Assembly (NCBI RefSeq): GCF_002364335.1
Contig: NZ_DEXW01000026.1
Location: forward strand, 1-53,029
Length of the DNA stretch: 53,029 nt
Reading direction: 5' to 3'
Source: Winogradskyella sp. UBA3174
Lineage (GTDB): Bacteria > Bacteroidota > Bacteroidia > Flavobacteriales > Flavobacteriaceae
The notes beneath the pieces were generated by a model that was not told where the DNA came from, did not search any database, and saw only the letters and a program-made list of their open reading frames with translations. The translations under genes were made by a program, and so were the position numbers. This document shows positions 25,819 to 34,884 of the stretch, in pieces. The number at the start of each line of letters is the position of its first letter. The first letter of the stretch is position 1.

Positions 25819-26505
25819 TTAATGGTTAAAATGATGAAATAATGCAATAAATACGAATCCTAGAGGAATCCCAATTGCATATACTTTACTAAACCCTTTT
25901 AACCCTTTAGTATATTTATTATTTGCTCCTACAGATTGAAAAGCAGAATTAAAACCATGTAATAAATGAAGACTCAATAGTACAAATGATAATACATAAG
26001 CTCCAACACGTAGTGGATTTTGAAATTTATGAACCAATTCTTCGTAATACCTAAAACCACTTTCAGCAACATTAGGATCCATTAAACCAGACATATCACC
26101 TTGGATATATTTTATATTTATTTCTGGAATCCAAAAATCTATAAAGTGAAGTACCATAAACGCTAAAACGACTAAACCTGTTAATAGCATATTTCTACTC
26201 ATCCAAGATGAATTAGCACCACCATTACTTTTTGCATAGCTTACTCTTCTAGCCTTATTATTTTTTAGCTCTAATACAAAACCCATTAAAAAGTGAAAAA
26301 TCACACCAAAAATTAGTACAGGTTGTAATAAATACTGAACTGCCCAGAATGTGCCCATAAAATGCGATGCATCATTAAACGTATCCGGACTAAAAACCGA
26401 TAGTATATTAATTGCAAAATGTTGTAGTAAAAAAACCATTAGGAAGAGTGCCGAAAGTGCCATTGCAAACTTTCTTCCAATCGAAGAATTTAAAATTCCG
26501 CTCAT
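25819..26505 (-). CDS. sdhC: Succinate dehydrogenase type-B cytochrome b subunit
   Basis: One polypeptide with five transmembrane helices (about 14-32, 52-75, 96-118, 160-180, 205-226) and membrane His residues in FLLQHFAIN, HFLMGF, LHFIDFW, LHLLHGF and FHHFNH, as in di-heme type-B quinone reductases; no SdhD is needed. I chose the ATG at 26505 because MSGILNSSIGRKFAMALS is the usual family N-terminus and a promoter lies just upstream of it, inside the longer frame to 26544. It passes electrons to menaquinone. Confidence 0.95.
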   Translation of the reverse strand: MSGILNSSIGRKFAMALSALFLMVFLLQHFAINILSVFSPDTFNDASHFMGTFWAVQYLLQPVLIFGVIFHFLMGFVLELKNNKARRVSYAKSNGGANSSWMSRNMLLTGLVVLAFMVLHFIDFWIPEINIKYIQGDMSGLMDPNVAESGFRYYEELVHKFQNPLRVGAYVLSFVLLSLHLLHGFNSAFQSVGANNKYTKGLKGFSKVYAIGIPLGFVFIALFHHFNH

Positions 26506-26533
26506 TGTAGATCTAATCTTATTGTTAGTCTTA

Positions 26534-26564
26534 CAAAGATACACTGCAATTAGCGTATTGCCAA
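26534..26564 (-). promoter_or_regulatory. Promoter of sdhCAB
   Basis: On the minus strand TTG (26562-26564), a 20-base spacer and TATCTTTG (26534-26541, exact TAnnTTTG) form a good promoter. Its position rules out the longer sdhC start at 26544. The leader would be about 22-25 bases. Confidence 0.7.
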
Positions 26565-26604
26565 CTGCACCTTAGTGTAATTACTTATTTAGAATGAATT
26601 TAAT

Positions 26605-27840
26605 CTAAAAATCAAATCTTGGATTTACGATAGTATTGTAAATAGATCCAAAAGAATAACTAAAGCCAATATTTACAAAATAATTAAAACCAGATTGTAA
26701 TTGCTGCTGCTGTAATAGTAACTCTTCTAGAGATAAGTCGCCACCAGGTAGGTTAATTTGATTTCTTGTGATCGAATAACTTCCGCTTACATTGAAGTTA
26801 AAGCCTTTAAATAAACGGATTCTTGTACCTAGGAAAAAATTTACCGAATACAAACTGGTGTCGGTTAAAAACTGATTGTAAGACACCTCTGCATTAAAAT
26901 TACCCCATTCTTGGTTAATCCTACCACCAACTAAAAGGCCATGTTCCCATAAATATTCTTCATCTTTGTTAAAAACGGTACGCTCAATATAATCGTTAAA
27001 CCGAATTCCATTTCTGTAAGAAATAGTTAATTGCTTTTTTGCAGAATCTACATAATCAAAAAAGCTATACTCTAAAGCTGGTCTAAAAGTCCACGCCATA
27101 TCTGTATTGTTAAATGTTGAAGACCTGACACTTCCAAAAAACCCATAGGACCAATGGTTGGTAATGCTTATGATATCACTTATATTTAGAGATTTTCTAT
27201 CATTAATCCCAACAATTTCTTCGCCTTCAAACTCAAAAACATTGCGACTTTCACTGAAACGCACACGCAAAGAAAATTTATTCTTTTCGGTGACTCTTCG
27301 CGCTGATCCATTTACGTTTACATTGCTTGATCTACTTTGTTCCTGGCCATTAAAAAACCCACCAGCCCCAAGTTGAAACAACCAATAATCCCAAGGATCA
27401 TCATCTTCTACTTCTTCTTTTTCATCATCCGGAGTAGGCACACTAACCGTAACATCTGCTGTAGTTCCTTTTGCAATCCAAAACCTTACTAAGCCTAGTT
27501 TTAAATTTTCTAGCGTTCTCTTTCTTACCTCATCTCTAGTCATATTAGCATCAGTAGAAAACGTAATCTTGTAATTTATAGGCTCTAACTCATTCTTACC
27601 TATAAAATCAACCTCAAAGCTTCTCCCTCCGCTTCCATTTCTTTGAGTTACAAAAAATACATGCACATCTCCTAAAAATTGATCTCTTACAAACTGTACA
27701 TTCCCTAAGTTTTGTCTTAGAAATTCGTTATCACAAACATTACAATCTAGGAAGATACTGAGTTGTTCCGTTATATTTTTTTGTGCATTTACTGATAATG
27801 AGATTATAACTAAAAAGATTAAAGATGTATACTTTAACAT
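26605..27840 (-). CDS. Outer-membrane beta-barrel protein of unknown function
   Basis: Signal peptide (cleaved near SVNAQ) and an N-terminal domain of about 130 residues containing a Cys pair (CNVC) and FFVTQRNGSGGRSFEVDFIG. An acidic linker (PDDEKEEVEDDDPWDYW) follows, then a C-terminal barrel of alternating hydrophobic strands with NVSGSYSITRNQ, a Gln run, and the end NPRFDF with terminal Phe. It is likely a porin-like or structural outer-membrane protein. A tetranucleotide repeat lies directly before its ATG. Confidence 0.75.
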   Translation of the reverse strand: MLKYTSLIFLVIISLSVNAQKNITEQLSIFLDCNVCDNEFLRQNLGNVQFVRDQFLGDVHVFFVTQRNGSGGRSFEVDFIGKNELEPINYKITFSTDANMTRDEVRKRTLENLKLGLVRFWIAKGTTADVTVSVPTPDDEKEEVEDDDPWDYWLFQLGAGGFFNGQEQSRSSNVNVNGSARRVTEKNKFSLRVRFSESRNVFEFEGEEIVGINDRKSLNISDIISITNHWSYGFFGSVRSSTFNNTDMAWTFRPALEYSFFDYVDSAKKQLTISYRNGIRFNDYIERTVFNKDEEYLWEHGLLVGGRINQEWGNFNAEVSYNQFLTDTSLYSVNFFLGTRIRLFKGFNFNVSGSYSITRNQINLPGGDLSLEELLLQQQQLQSGFNYFVNIGFSYSFGSIYNTIVNPRFDF

Positions 27841-27843
27841 ATA

Positions 27844-27859
27844 TTGATTGATTGATTGA
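27844..27859 (-). repeat. Tetranucleotide repeat (TTGA)4 before an outer-membrane gene
   Basis: Four perfect TTGA units (TCAA on the coding strand), with a further near unit, end four bases before the ATG of the barrel protein. Slippage here would change the leader and ribosome-binding region but not the frame. Confidence 0.7.
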
Positions 27860-27976
27860 TGATTTAATTAATAACTAAAACCTTAACGCATTAAACATAA
27901 GTAGCGTATAATTTTAACGCCAAGTTAGTATAAGGTTTGGTAAGGTTTGCCAAATAAATGTGAAAGAAGTGTCAAA

Positions 27977-30820
27977 TTATTTTATTTCCAACTTCGTTTT
28001 TGTGTTATCAATCTGTATGGTGTAGACTCCTTTTGGTAGATAGTACTTTTTGTTTCCAGTTTCCCTAAACTCTAATTTACTATCTTCTTTCATTAACGCT
28101 TTCTTTCCTTTTTCGGTAAGCTCTAAATTATAATCTGTATAATTAAAACCTTTATCAACATTAACAAACATACTATTTAGTTCTGTTCCGTTTTCAGATA
28201 GAATTTTAACAATTTTAGTTCCTGAAGAATTACTGAAAAACTGAATCTCAACTTCTGGCTCAAAAGCATCAGACCACTGGCTAAAAGCACTTCCCCAACG
28301 ATTAGAATATCTTACAGAATTAACATCAAAAAATGTGATAGATTTTGACATCATATCTGCATTTGTTTTTTGTAGGGAAGAGATATCTGCTTTGTAAATA
28401 CTTCGACCATGTGTGCCCAATAAAAGGTGCTTCTCTTCTGGCTGAATTATAATATCGTGAACAGCAACATTTGGTATTCCGCTTGAAAATACCTCCCAAG
28501 AACTTCCCATATCAAAAGAAACATAAGCTCCATTATCAGTTCCTAAATATAAAATATTCTCTGAAGCAGAATCTTCTCTAATCACATTAACTGGTGATAC
28601 CGGAATAGTACTACCAATGTCTTTCCAAGTTTGTCCATAATTATTGCTTATATAAGTGTAAACTTTAAAATGATCCCAGCGATAACCGTTCAGCGTTACA
28701 TAAACACGTTCCTTTTTATGTTGCGATGCAATAACACGACTTACCCATAAATCTTTTGGTAAATCCCTTGTGATATTTGTCCAACTTCCTCCTCCATTTT
28801 TAGTAACACTCACTACTCCATCATCGCTACCTGTATAGATTAAGCCAAATTGAAATGGGCTTTCACTTACAGAAGCTAAAGTTCCGTAAGCTACATTTCC
28901 TGGTTTTCCTCCGTTTGTTAAATCACCACTTATGGCTTCAAAATCGCTTCCTTGGTTCATAGAACGCATCAATTTATTACCTCCTAAGTATAAAATATCT
29001 TGGTTATGTGGAGATAATAAAATAGGGGTTTGCCAATTGAATCGGTATGGGTTTTCGCCTAACGTATGTTTTGGTTGAATATAAGTTTGTTCTCCTGTTT
29101 CTGTATTTAATCTAAAGTAATTTCCAAATTGATAACCAGTATAAACCACATTAGCGTTACGATTATCTATCTGAATTTGCATACCATCTCCCCCCATTAT
29201 AGATTTCCAAGGGTACTGACCACGTTGGTGCCAGCTTTTATTTTCGCGAGCCGTATTAGCTCCTTTCCACACACCATTATCTTGCAAGCCACCATATACA
29301 TTATATGGCTTTTCATTATCTACATTTATTGCATAAAACTGCCCGACTGAAGGTGAGTTATTTTTAATCCAGTTTTCACCATCATCATAAGTAATATTAA
29401 CTCCACCATCATTTCCGTTAATTAAATGGTTTGGGTTTTTAGGGTTTATCCAAAGTGCATGATGATCTGCATGCACATTTTCTGCACCTATAGAAGTCCA
29501 AGTTTTACCAGCATCTTTAGACTTTACAATAGGTACTCCGTAAATATAAATTGCATTTTCATCTGTAGGTGACACATGGATGTGTCCAAAATAATAACCA
29601 TAGCTGTAAAAAATACCATCTAAATAATCGTCATGTGTTTTCTTCCAAGTTTTTCCACCATCTGTACTTTTATAAACCTCAGCACCAACAACTGGTGTGT
29701 CAAACAACATTGAATTCGCATCTTCTAAATACTTGGCTAAATCTATTGGTTTAACATTCCCAGAACGCACCATTTGCTTCACGTTCTCAGCTCTATACTT
29801 TTCCTGAAAACCACTGGTCTTTAAAAATATATTCAGCTTTTTATCATCTAAGGCTAAAAAGTCAGCATTAGACATGGTCTTAAAATCATCTTTAACTAAA
29901 CCAGGTTTACTACTATTTTTCTTTTCATCTTTTCGTCTAAATTGACTATCGTGAACAGCATAAACTACATCATCATTAAATACAGCTATACCGATACGAC
30001 CAACTCCTTCACCTATTGGAAAACCACTCTCTTTAGTAGATACTTTAGCCCAAGTTTCACCTGCATCTGTACTTTTATAGATGCCTGAATTATTCCCATT
30101 TCCAGTAAAATTCCATGCTTTACGATCTTTAGTCCAAGATGTTGCAAACATTATATTGTAATTTGTCGGACTGTTCTGTAGGTCAATAATACCACTCATG
30201 TTATCTACAAACAACGTCTGTTTCCATGTTTTACCTCCATCTGTCGTTTTATAAACTCCACGTTCTTCATTAGAAGAATATAAATGACCTGTTGCACCAA
30301 CCACAACAATATCTGGATTATCTGGATGAATTAATATTGGCGCAAAATGATGTGCGTCCATAAGTCCAAGGTTAGCCCAGGATTTTCCGTTGTCCGTAGA
30401 CTTTAAAATTCCAATTCCTGCATAAGAGGAACGTGATGCATTATTTTCACCTGTACCAACATAAATAGTTCTGGTTGGCCAATGCACTGCAATATCACCA
30501 ACATTTTGCGTATCCGAACTATCTAAAATTGGAGTAAATGTTGTGCCATTATTAGTGGTATGCCAAACACCACCAGAAGCATAACCTACATAAAACTCAG
30601 AAGGCATCTCAGGATTAACATCCAAATCTACCACACGACCACTCATAATAGTTGGGCCAATATTTTTAAATGGTACGTTTTTAACTAATGACGATTGTGT
30701 CATTGTTGCTTTTTGTGCTAAAGCATTTTTTACAGTTTCAGCAGAGGTTGCTGGTTGTTGCGCAATAGCAAAAAATGAGCTCAGAAAAAATACAAGCGAA
30801 AGGAGTCTTAAGTTTAACAT
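27977..30820 (-). CDS. Large exported BNR/sortilin-like beta-propeller protein
   Basis: A Sec signal peptide (cleaved after AIAQ) is followed by many Asp-box repeats: STDNGKSWANL, STDAGETWAKV, STDGGKTWKKT, SKDAGKTWTSI, TKNGGGSWTNI, SNNYGQTWKDI, SFDMGSSWEVF. These build one or two beta-propellers of the VPS10/sialidase-like class, often labelled glycosyl hydrolase without proof. The last ~110 residues form a beta-sandwich tail (KIVKILSENGTELN). No T9SS sorting domain is visible, so it is probably periplasmic. The catalytic residues of true sialidases cannot be identified. Confidence 0.85.
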   Translation of the reverse strand: MLNLRLLSLVFFLSSFFAIAQQPATSAETVKNALAQKATMTQSSLVKNVPFKNIGPTIMSGRVVDLDVNPEMPSEFYVGYASGGVWHTTNNGTTFTPILDSSDTQNVGDIAVHWPTRTIYVGTGENNASRSSYAGIGILKSTDNGKSWANLGLMDAHHFAPILIHPDNPDIVVVGATGHLYSSNEERGVYKTTDGGKTWKQTLFVDNMSGIIDLQNSPTNYNIMFATSWTKDRKAWNFTGNGNNSGIYKSTDAGETWAKVSTKESGFPIGEGVGRIGIAVFNDDVVYAVHDSQFRRKDEKKNSSKPGLVKDDFKTMSNADFLALDDKKLNIFLKTSGFQEKYRAENVKQMVRSGNVKPIDLAKYLEDANSMLFDTPVVGAEVYKSTDGGKTWKKTHDDYLDGIFYSYGYYFGHIHVSPTDENAIYIYGVPIVKSKDAGKTWTSIGAENVHADHHALWINPKNPNHLINGNDGGVNITYDDGENWIKNNSPSVGQFYAINVDNEKPYNVYGGLQDNGVWKGANTARENKSWHQRGQYPWKSIMGGDGMQIQIDNRNANVVYTGYQFGNYFRLNTETGEQTYIQPKHTLGENPYRFNWQTPILLSPHNQDILYLGGNKLMRSMNQGSDFEAISGDLTNGGKPGNVAYGTLASVSESPFQFGLIYTGSDDGVVSVTKNGGGSWTNITRDLPKDLWVSRVIASQHKKERVYVTLNGYRWDHFKVYTYISNNYGQTWKDIGSTIPVSPVNVIREDSASENILYLGTDNGAYVSFDMGSSWEVFSSGIPNVAVHDIIIQPEEKHLLLGTHGRSIYKADISSLQKTNADMMSKSITFFDVNSVRYSNRWGSAFSQWSDAFEPEVEIQFFSNSSGTKIVKILSENGTELNSMFVNVDKGFNYTDYNLELTEKGKKALMKEDSKLEFRETGNKKYYLPKGVYTIQIDNTKTKLEIK

Positions 30821-31016
30821 GTTGGTTAATTTTTAGAATCCTGAAATTAATCAATTATAAGAGAATCATCAAAGGCATAAACTAAAGTTTAACAAAATCA
30901 AAAACCAACAACTTGATCGTTTTATTGCTTAAATATTATGAATTTCATTGTATTTTAACATTTTATTATATAAATTTATTACATTGTTTCCAATTAACTA
31001 ATAAAATCAAAATAAA

Positions 31017-31316
31017 ATGGAAGAGTATTTACCTTTAATTATTCAATTAATTAGTGGAGCTGGTGGTGGAATTGTTGCTGGCAAGCTCATGAAGGGATCA
31101 TCTTTAGGCACCTTATGGAATTCCGTAGCAGGTATTGTTGGAGGAGGACTTGGCGGCCAAGTTCTTGGTATGCTAGGCCTTGGTGGAGCAGCAGCAGCTG
31201 AAGCATCTACAGGTATGGACCTTACAAGTATCTTAAGCAGTGTTGCCGGAGGTGGTGTTGGTGGTGGTATTGTTATGGTTGTTATCGGAATGATAAAAAA
31301 AGCTATGGCGAAATAA
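31017..31316 (+). CDS. Glycine-rich small membrane protein
   Basis: Ninety-nine residues, mostly Gly, Ala and hydrophobic, with glycine-zipper patterns (SGAGGGIVAGKL, IVGGGLGGQVLGMLGLGG, VAGGGVGGGIVMVVIGM) and a basic end KKAMAK. Two to three membrane helices are likely. No enzymatic motif is present. Small glycine-zipper proteins can oligomerise in membranes; the role here is unknown. It has its own terminator. The 196-base gap upstream is AT-rich, with no clear promoter. Confidence 0.65.
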   Translation: MEEYLPLIIQLISGAGGGIVAGKLMKGSSLGTLWNSVAGIVGGGLGGQVLGMLGLGGAAAAEASTGMDLTSILSSVAGGGVGGGIVMVVIGMIKKAMAK

Positions 31317-31335
31317 CTTTTATTTCAAAATTTAT

Positions 31336-31369
31336 AAAAAGGCAGTCTTTAACACGATTGCCTTTTTTT
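31336..31369 (+). terminator. Hairpin terminator
   Basis: AAAAAGGCAGTC and GATTGCCTTTTTTT pair with one wobble around eight bases and end in a T-run, 20 bases after the glycine-rich gene. Confidence 0.85.
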
Positions 31370-31385
31370 ATGGCTTTCAAATTGG

Positions 31386-31393
31386 TATTTTTG
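31386..31393 (+). promoter_or_regulatory. -7 promoter element, probably for the aminopeptidase gene
   Basis: TATTTTTG matches TAnnTTTG exactly and lies just after the preceding terminator, giving a leader of about 150 bases to the ATG at 31547. The leader has no riboswitch fold I recognise. Confidence 0.4.
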
Positions 31394-31546
31394 AGGAACA
31401 TGCTTTGTTTAATAAGATTTCCGCTTTCACTGAGACCGAAAATAAATTTTTCTAATGAAATGCTGTCAAACTAAAATTTGATGCTTTCCGAAAAACACGA
31501 ATTAAACATGCTATTTGACAGAATTAAAAAAATAAATTTTCACCAA

Positions 31547-32839
31547 ATGAAATACGATTTAATAGACCGCAACCTTTTTATAAAAAACCGCAAAAACTTT
31601 ATGGCCCAAATGAAGCCAAGTAGTTTAGCCGTATTTAACTCTAACGATATTTATCCTGTAAGTGCAGATAGTACTTTGCCTTTTGCCCAGCATCGCGATA
31701 TTTTTTATCTAAGTGGAGTGGACCAAGAAGAAAGTATTTTGGTGTTATTTCCAGATTCATCAAAAGCAAAACATCGTGAGATTTTATTCTTAAAAGAAAC
31801 GAATAAACATATTGCAGTTTGGGAAGGTGAAAAACTAACAAAAGATAAAGCCTTTGAGACCTCTGGTATAAAAACGGTGTATTGGTTACAAGATCTAGAA
31901 AAGGTGATGTTTGAATTAATGACACAATCCGAAACGCTTTACATTAACACCAACGAACATTATAGAGCCAATATAGAAACAGAAACGCGAGAAGATCGTT
32001 TTACCAAATGGTTAACCAACAAATACCCTGCAAATAGTGTAGCAAAGAGCAATCCTATTTTACAACGTCTGCGTTCTGTAAAAGACCCAATAGAATTAGA
32101 CTTAATGCAACAAGCTTGCGACATTACCGAAAAAGCATTTAGACGTATTCTTAAATTTACAAAACCTGGTGTTTGGGAATATAATCTCGAAGCAGAATTT
32201 ATGCATGAATTTCTAAACAACCGCTCAAAAGGATTTGCTTATACACCAATTATTGGCTCAGGAAACAATGCCAACGTCTTACATTATATAGAGAATAACC
32301 AACAATGTAAAGCTGGCGATTTAATTCTTATTGATGCTGGTGCTGAATATGCAAATTACGCAAGTGATATGACGCGAACGATTCCTGTGTCTGGAAAATT
32401 TAATGATAGACAAAAGGCGGTTTATAATGCGGTGAATCGTGTAAAAAATGATGCAACAAAACTACTCGTTCCAGGGACACTTTGGGAACAATACCATGTT
32501 GAAGTTGGTAAACTAATGACATCTGAACTTTTAGGTTTAGGTCTTTTAGATAAAGCCGATGTACAAAACGAAAACCCAGATTGGCCAGCGTATAAAAAAT
32601 ACTTTATGCACGGCACATCACACCACATTGGTTTAGACACACACGATTACGGTTTATTACACGAGCCAATGCAAGCCAACCAAGTCTTTACGGTTGAACC
32701 TGGTATTTATATTCAGGATGAAGGTTTTGGTATTCGTTTGGAAGATGATGTGGTTATCCAAGACAAAGGTGAGCCTTTTAATTTGATGCGTAATATTCCT
32801 ATTGAAATTGAAGAGGTTGAGGAAATTATGAATTCTTAA
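31547..32839 (+). CDS. pepP: Xaa-Pro aminopeptidase (M24B)
   Basis: The AMP_N domain (MKYDLIDRNLFIKNRKNFM to about residue 145) precedes the pita-bread domain. All five metal ligands are visible: DAGAEYANYASDMTR (two Asp), GTSHHIGLDTHD (His), VEPGIYI (Glu) and GIRLEDDVVI (Glu). It removes N-terminal residues preceding proline in the cytoplasm. I chose ATG 31547 as the conserved family start; the frame is open to 31478, adding 23 residues that look like leader. Length is about 430 as usual. Confidence 0.94.
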   Translation: MKYDLIDRNLFIKNRKNFMAQMKPSSLAVFNSNDIYPVSADSTLPFAQHRDIFYLSGVDQEESILVLFPDSSKAKHREILFLKETNKHIAVWEGEKLTKDKAFETSGIKTVYWLQDLEKVMFELMTQSETLYINTNEHYRANIETETREDRFTKWLTNKYPANSVAKSNPILQRLRSVKDPIELDLMQQACDITEKAFRRILKFTKPGVWEYNLEAEFMHEFLNNRSKGFAYTPIIGSGNNANVLHYIENNQQCKAGDLILIDAGAEYANYASDMTRTIPVSGKFNDRQKAVYNAVNRVKNDATKLLVPGTLWEQYHVEVGKLMTSELLGLGLLDKADVQNENPDWPAYKKYFMHGTSHHIGLDTHDYGLLHEPMQANQVFTVEPGIYIQDEGFGIRLEDDVVIQDKGEPFNLMRNIPIEIEEVEEIMNS

Positions 32840-32873
32840 TTTCTGTATCTCCCAATCAATTTTAAAATTAGGT

Positions 32874-33578
32874 TTAACTTTTAAATACAAATAATCGCTC
32901 CAAAGCCACCTTAGGCGCTAAATTCTCAGCATGCCAAGAAAAGGTGGTTTTCGCTGGCTTTTCCCAAACAGATTTAAAATCGTCAGGTGCATTGTATTCG
33001 CTTATAAAAACTTGGTGACCAGCTTTACTTTGTTGTCTGCACCAATCCCAAAATTGGTAGTGGTCAAAACCATCGCGATACTTAGTTGTAGAAGCATATG
33101 GAGGATCGCAATAAATGATACTTTGTTTTGGTATATCTAATTCCGTATACGATTTACAAGACAAGATGATGCCTTCTAAATTTGGAAGTTGCTTGGTAAT
33201 GTTGCGATAATGTTCGCTCCAATAATCGCGTTTGCCTTGCTTATCACGCCTGTAACCCGAAAACCACTTGCCTCCAAAGGAATTAAAGCCAACATAACTT
33301 ACTAAGTGCTTTGGGTATTGGTCTTGGTTGGTTCTTATCTTTTTATATTCGTCTTCACTTACCGATTTTGGTGGATCCCAATTCTCATAAATCAACGCTT
33401 GCCACATGGCCATGAGTTCTTTGTGCTGGTCGTTGGCGATTCTTATACCATCGACTTTATCAATCATATTCATACCACCTGCGAACGGTTCGAGATACGC
33501 TTGACCTTGCTTTCTGTTTTTTAATATAATTGGCAGTAAATCTTTGGCGAAACGCGCCTTGCTTCCCATGTACTTCAT
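32874..33578 (-). CDS. Orphan D12-class DNA adenine methylase
   Basis: N6-adenine methyltransferase of the Dam/D12 class: MKYMGSKARFAKDLLPII with the GSK entry, LEPFAGGMN (AdoMet motif I, F-x-G-G) and the catalytic IIYCDPPYAS (DPPY). ATG 33578 fits the family N-terminus; the frame continues to 33623 inside brnQ. It is 234 residues, shorter than E. coli Dam (278). No restriction gene or second methylase is nearby, so it is solitary, a type often carried by phages. It lies four bases after brnQ on the same strand and probably shares its transcript. Confidence 0.9.
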   Translation of the reverse strand: MKYMGSKARFAKDLLPIILKNRKQGQAYLEPFAGGMNMIDKVDGIRIANDQHKELMAMWQALIYENWDPPKSVSEDEYKKIRTNQDQYPKHLVSYVGFNSFGGKWFSGYRRDKQGKRDYWSEHYRNITKQLPNLEGIILSCKSYTELDIPKQSIIYCDPPYASTTKYRDGFDHYQFWDWCRQQSKAGHQVFISEYNAPDDFKSVWEKPAKTTFSWHAENLAPKVALERLFVFKS

Positions 33579-33582
33579 TTCA

Positions 33583-34884
33583 CTAAATTGTTTTTTTAGG
33601 TTGAACAAATGAAGCAATAACAAAAGCTAGAAAAGCTGGCAAAACCCAACCCAAATTGTATTGTGAAAACGGAATAAATTCAGCAACTGATTTTAAACCT
33701 TCCGACGGACTTATAAAACCAATCACATCTGGAATACTAAATAAAAAGGTAACTAAAACCACAGCTCTAAAGACTAAAGTTGTAGCCAGTTTTTTAGGTA
33801 ATACATTCAACAAAATAAGAACAATTGTAATCGGATAGATAAAGAGTAAAACCGGAACAGCAACAACAATTATAGAATTGAAATCGAACTGACCAACCAC
33901 AACACCCAAAACTGAAGCAATAACGGCAGTGGTAATATAAACGGTTTGTGAATTATTTAATAGGCCTTTAAAATAATCTGCTGTACCTGCAATAATACCA
34001 ACCGCAGTTGTAAAACAGGCTAAAGAAATTAGAATACTCAATACGGTGTTTCCAAATTCACCCAAAGATCTAATACTAATGTCTCTCAATAAATTGGCGC
34101 GTTGCATATCGTTACTTAATTCTTTATTAATACTAATTTCCGAACCGTAGTATGCACCAACTGCAATTAAACCTGCATAAATAATAAACAAACCCAAACC
34201 TGCAATAAAGCCAGATTTTCGGATTAAAGCCCGCTTAGATTCATAGGCCTCAACTGCCATGTTTTTAAAATTCAATGACACAATAATTACAGCTCCTACG
34301 ACAACTGCGCCAATAGCATCAAAGGTTTGATAACCTTCTAAAATTCCAGTTACGATTGGTGTCTCATATTGTGATGTTCCTGTATATAATTCAGAATAAA
34401 AGAGACCAATAAAAATTACAGCTAAAACCATTAGGACGATAAACGGCGTTAAAAATTTTCCGATGACATTCAATATTTTGGAACGGTTGAGTACAAAGAC
34501 TAATACTAAGGCAAAGTAAATAGCGCTAGTGACTAAAGGGCTAGTACCAAAGGCAGGATAAATAGCAATTTCATGTGTTGCAGCGGCCGTCCTGGGAGAA
34601 GGAATCGTAACTGCAATGACATAGATTAAAATGCAATACGTAAAACTGAATATTGGTGAAACTTTCTTACCAAAGTCGTATAAAGTGCCTTGAAGTCTGC
34701 CATGTGCGAGAATACCAATAATAGGAATGACTACAGCAGTAATCATAAAACCAATCGTAACCCAAATCCAATCTTCACCAGCATTATAGCCTAATAAAGG
34801 AGGTAGCAATAAATTTCCTGCTCCAAAAAATAATGAGAACAGAGCAAAGCTTGTGACTAGAAGTTCTTTACGTTGAATGTTCAC
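33583..34884 (-). CDS. brnQ: Branched-chain amino acid carrier BrnQ (LIVCS family)
   Basis: Twelve hydrophobic segments in 433 residues. The N-terminus RKELLVTSFALFSLFFGAGNLLLPP and the motif IPSPRTAAATHEI are characteristic of the Na+ or H+ coupled leucine/isoleucine/valine carrier. It sits in the inner membrane. It begins directly after the serine hydrolase stop without any gap and is followed by the orphan methylase, making a three-gene minus-strand transcript. Confidence 0.94.
   Translation of the reverse strand: MNIQRKELLVTSFALFSLFFGAGNLLLPPLLGYNAGEDWIWVTIGFMITAVVIPIIGILAHGRLQGTLYDFGKKVSPIFSFTYCILIYVIAVTIPSPRTAAATHEIAIYPAFGTSPLVTSAIYFALVLVFVLNRSKILNVIGKFLTPFIVLMVLAVIFIGLFYSELYTGTSQYETPIVTGILEGYQTFDAIGAVVVGAVIIVSLNFKNMAVEAYESKRALIRKSGFIAGLGLFIIYAGLIAVGAYYGSEISINKELSNDMQRANLLRDISIRSLGEFGNTVLSILISLACFTTAVGIIAGTADYFKGLLNNSQTVYITTAVIASVLGVVVGQFDFNSIIVVAVPVLLFIYPITIVLILLNVLPKKLATTLVFRAVVLVTFLFSIPDVIGFISPSEGLKSVAEFIPFSQYNLGWVLPAFLAFVIASFVQPKKTI

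Noticed and set aside
32874..33578. Restriction-modification or prophage island around the methylase and the zinc-ribbon genes
   Set aside because: No endonuclease, integrase, capsid or terminase gene lies nearby, and the flanks are housekeeping genes.
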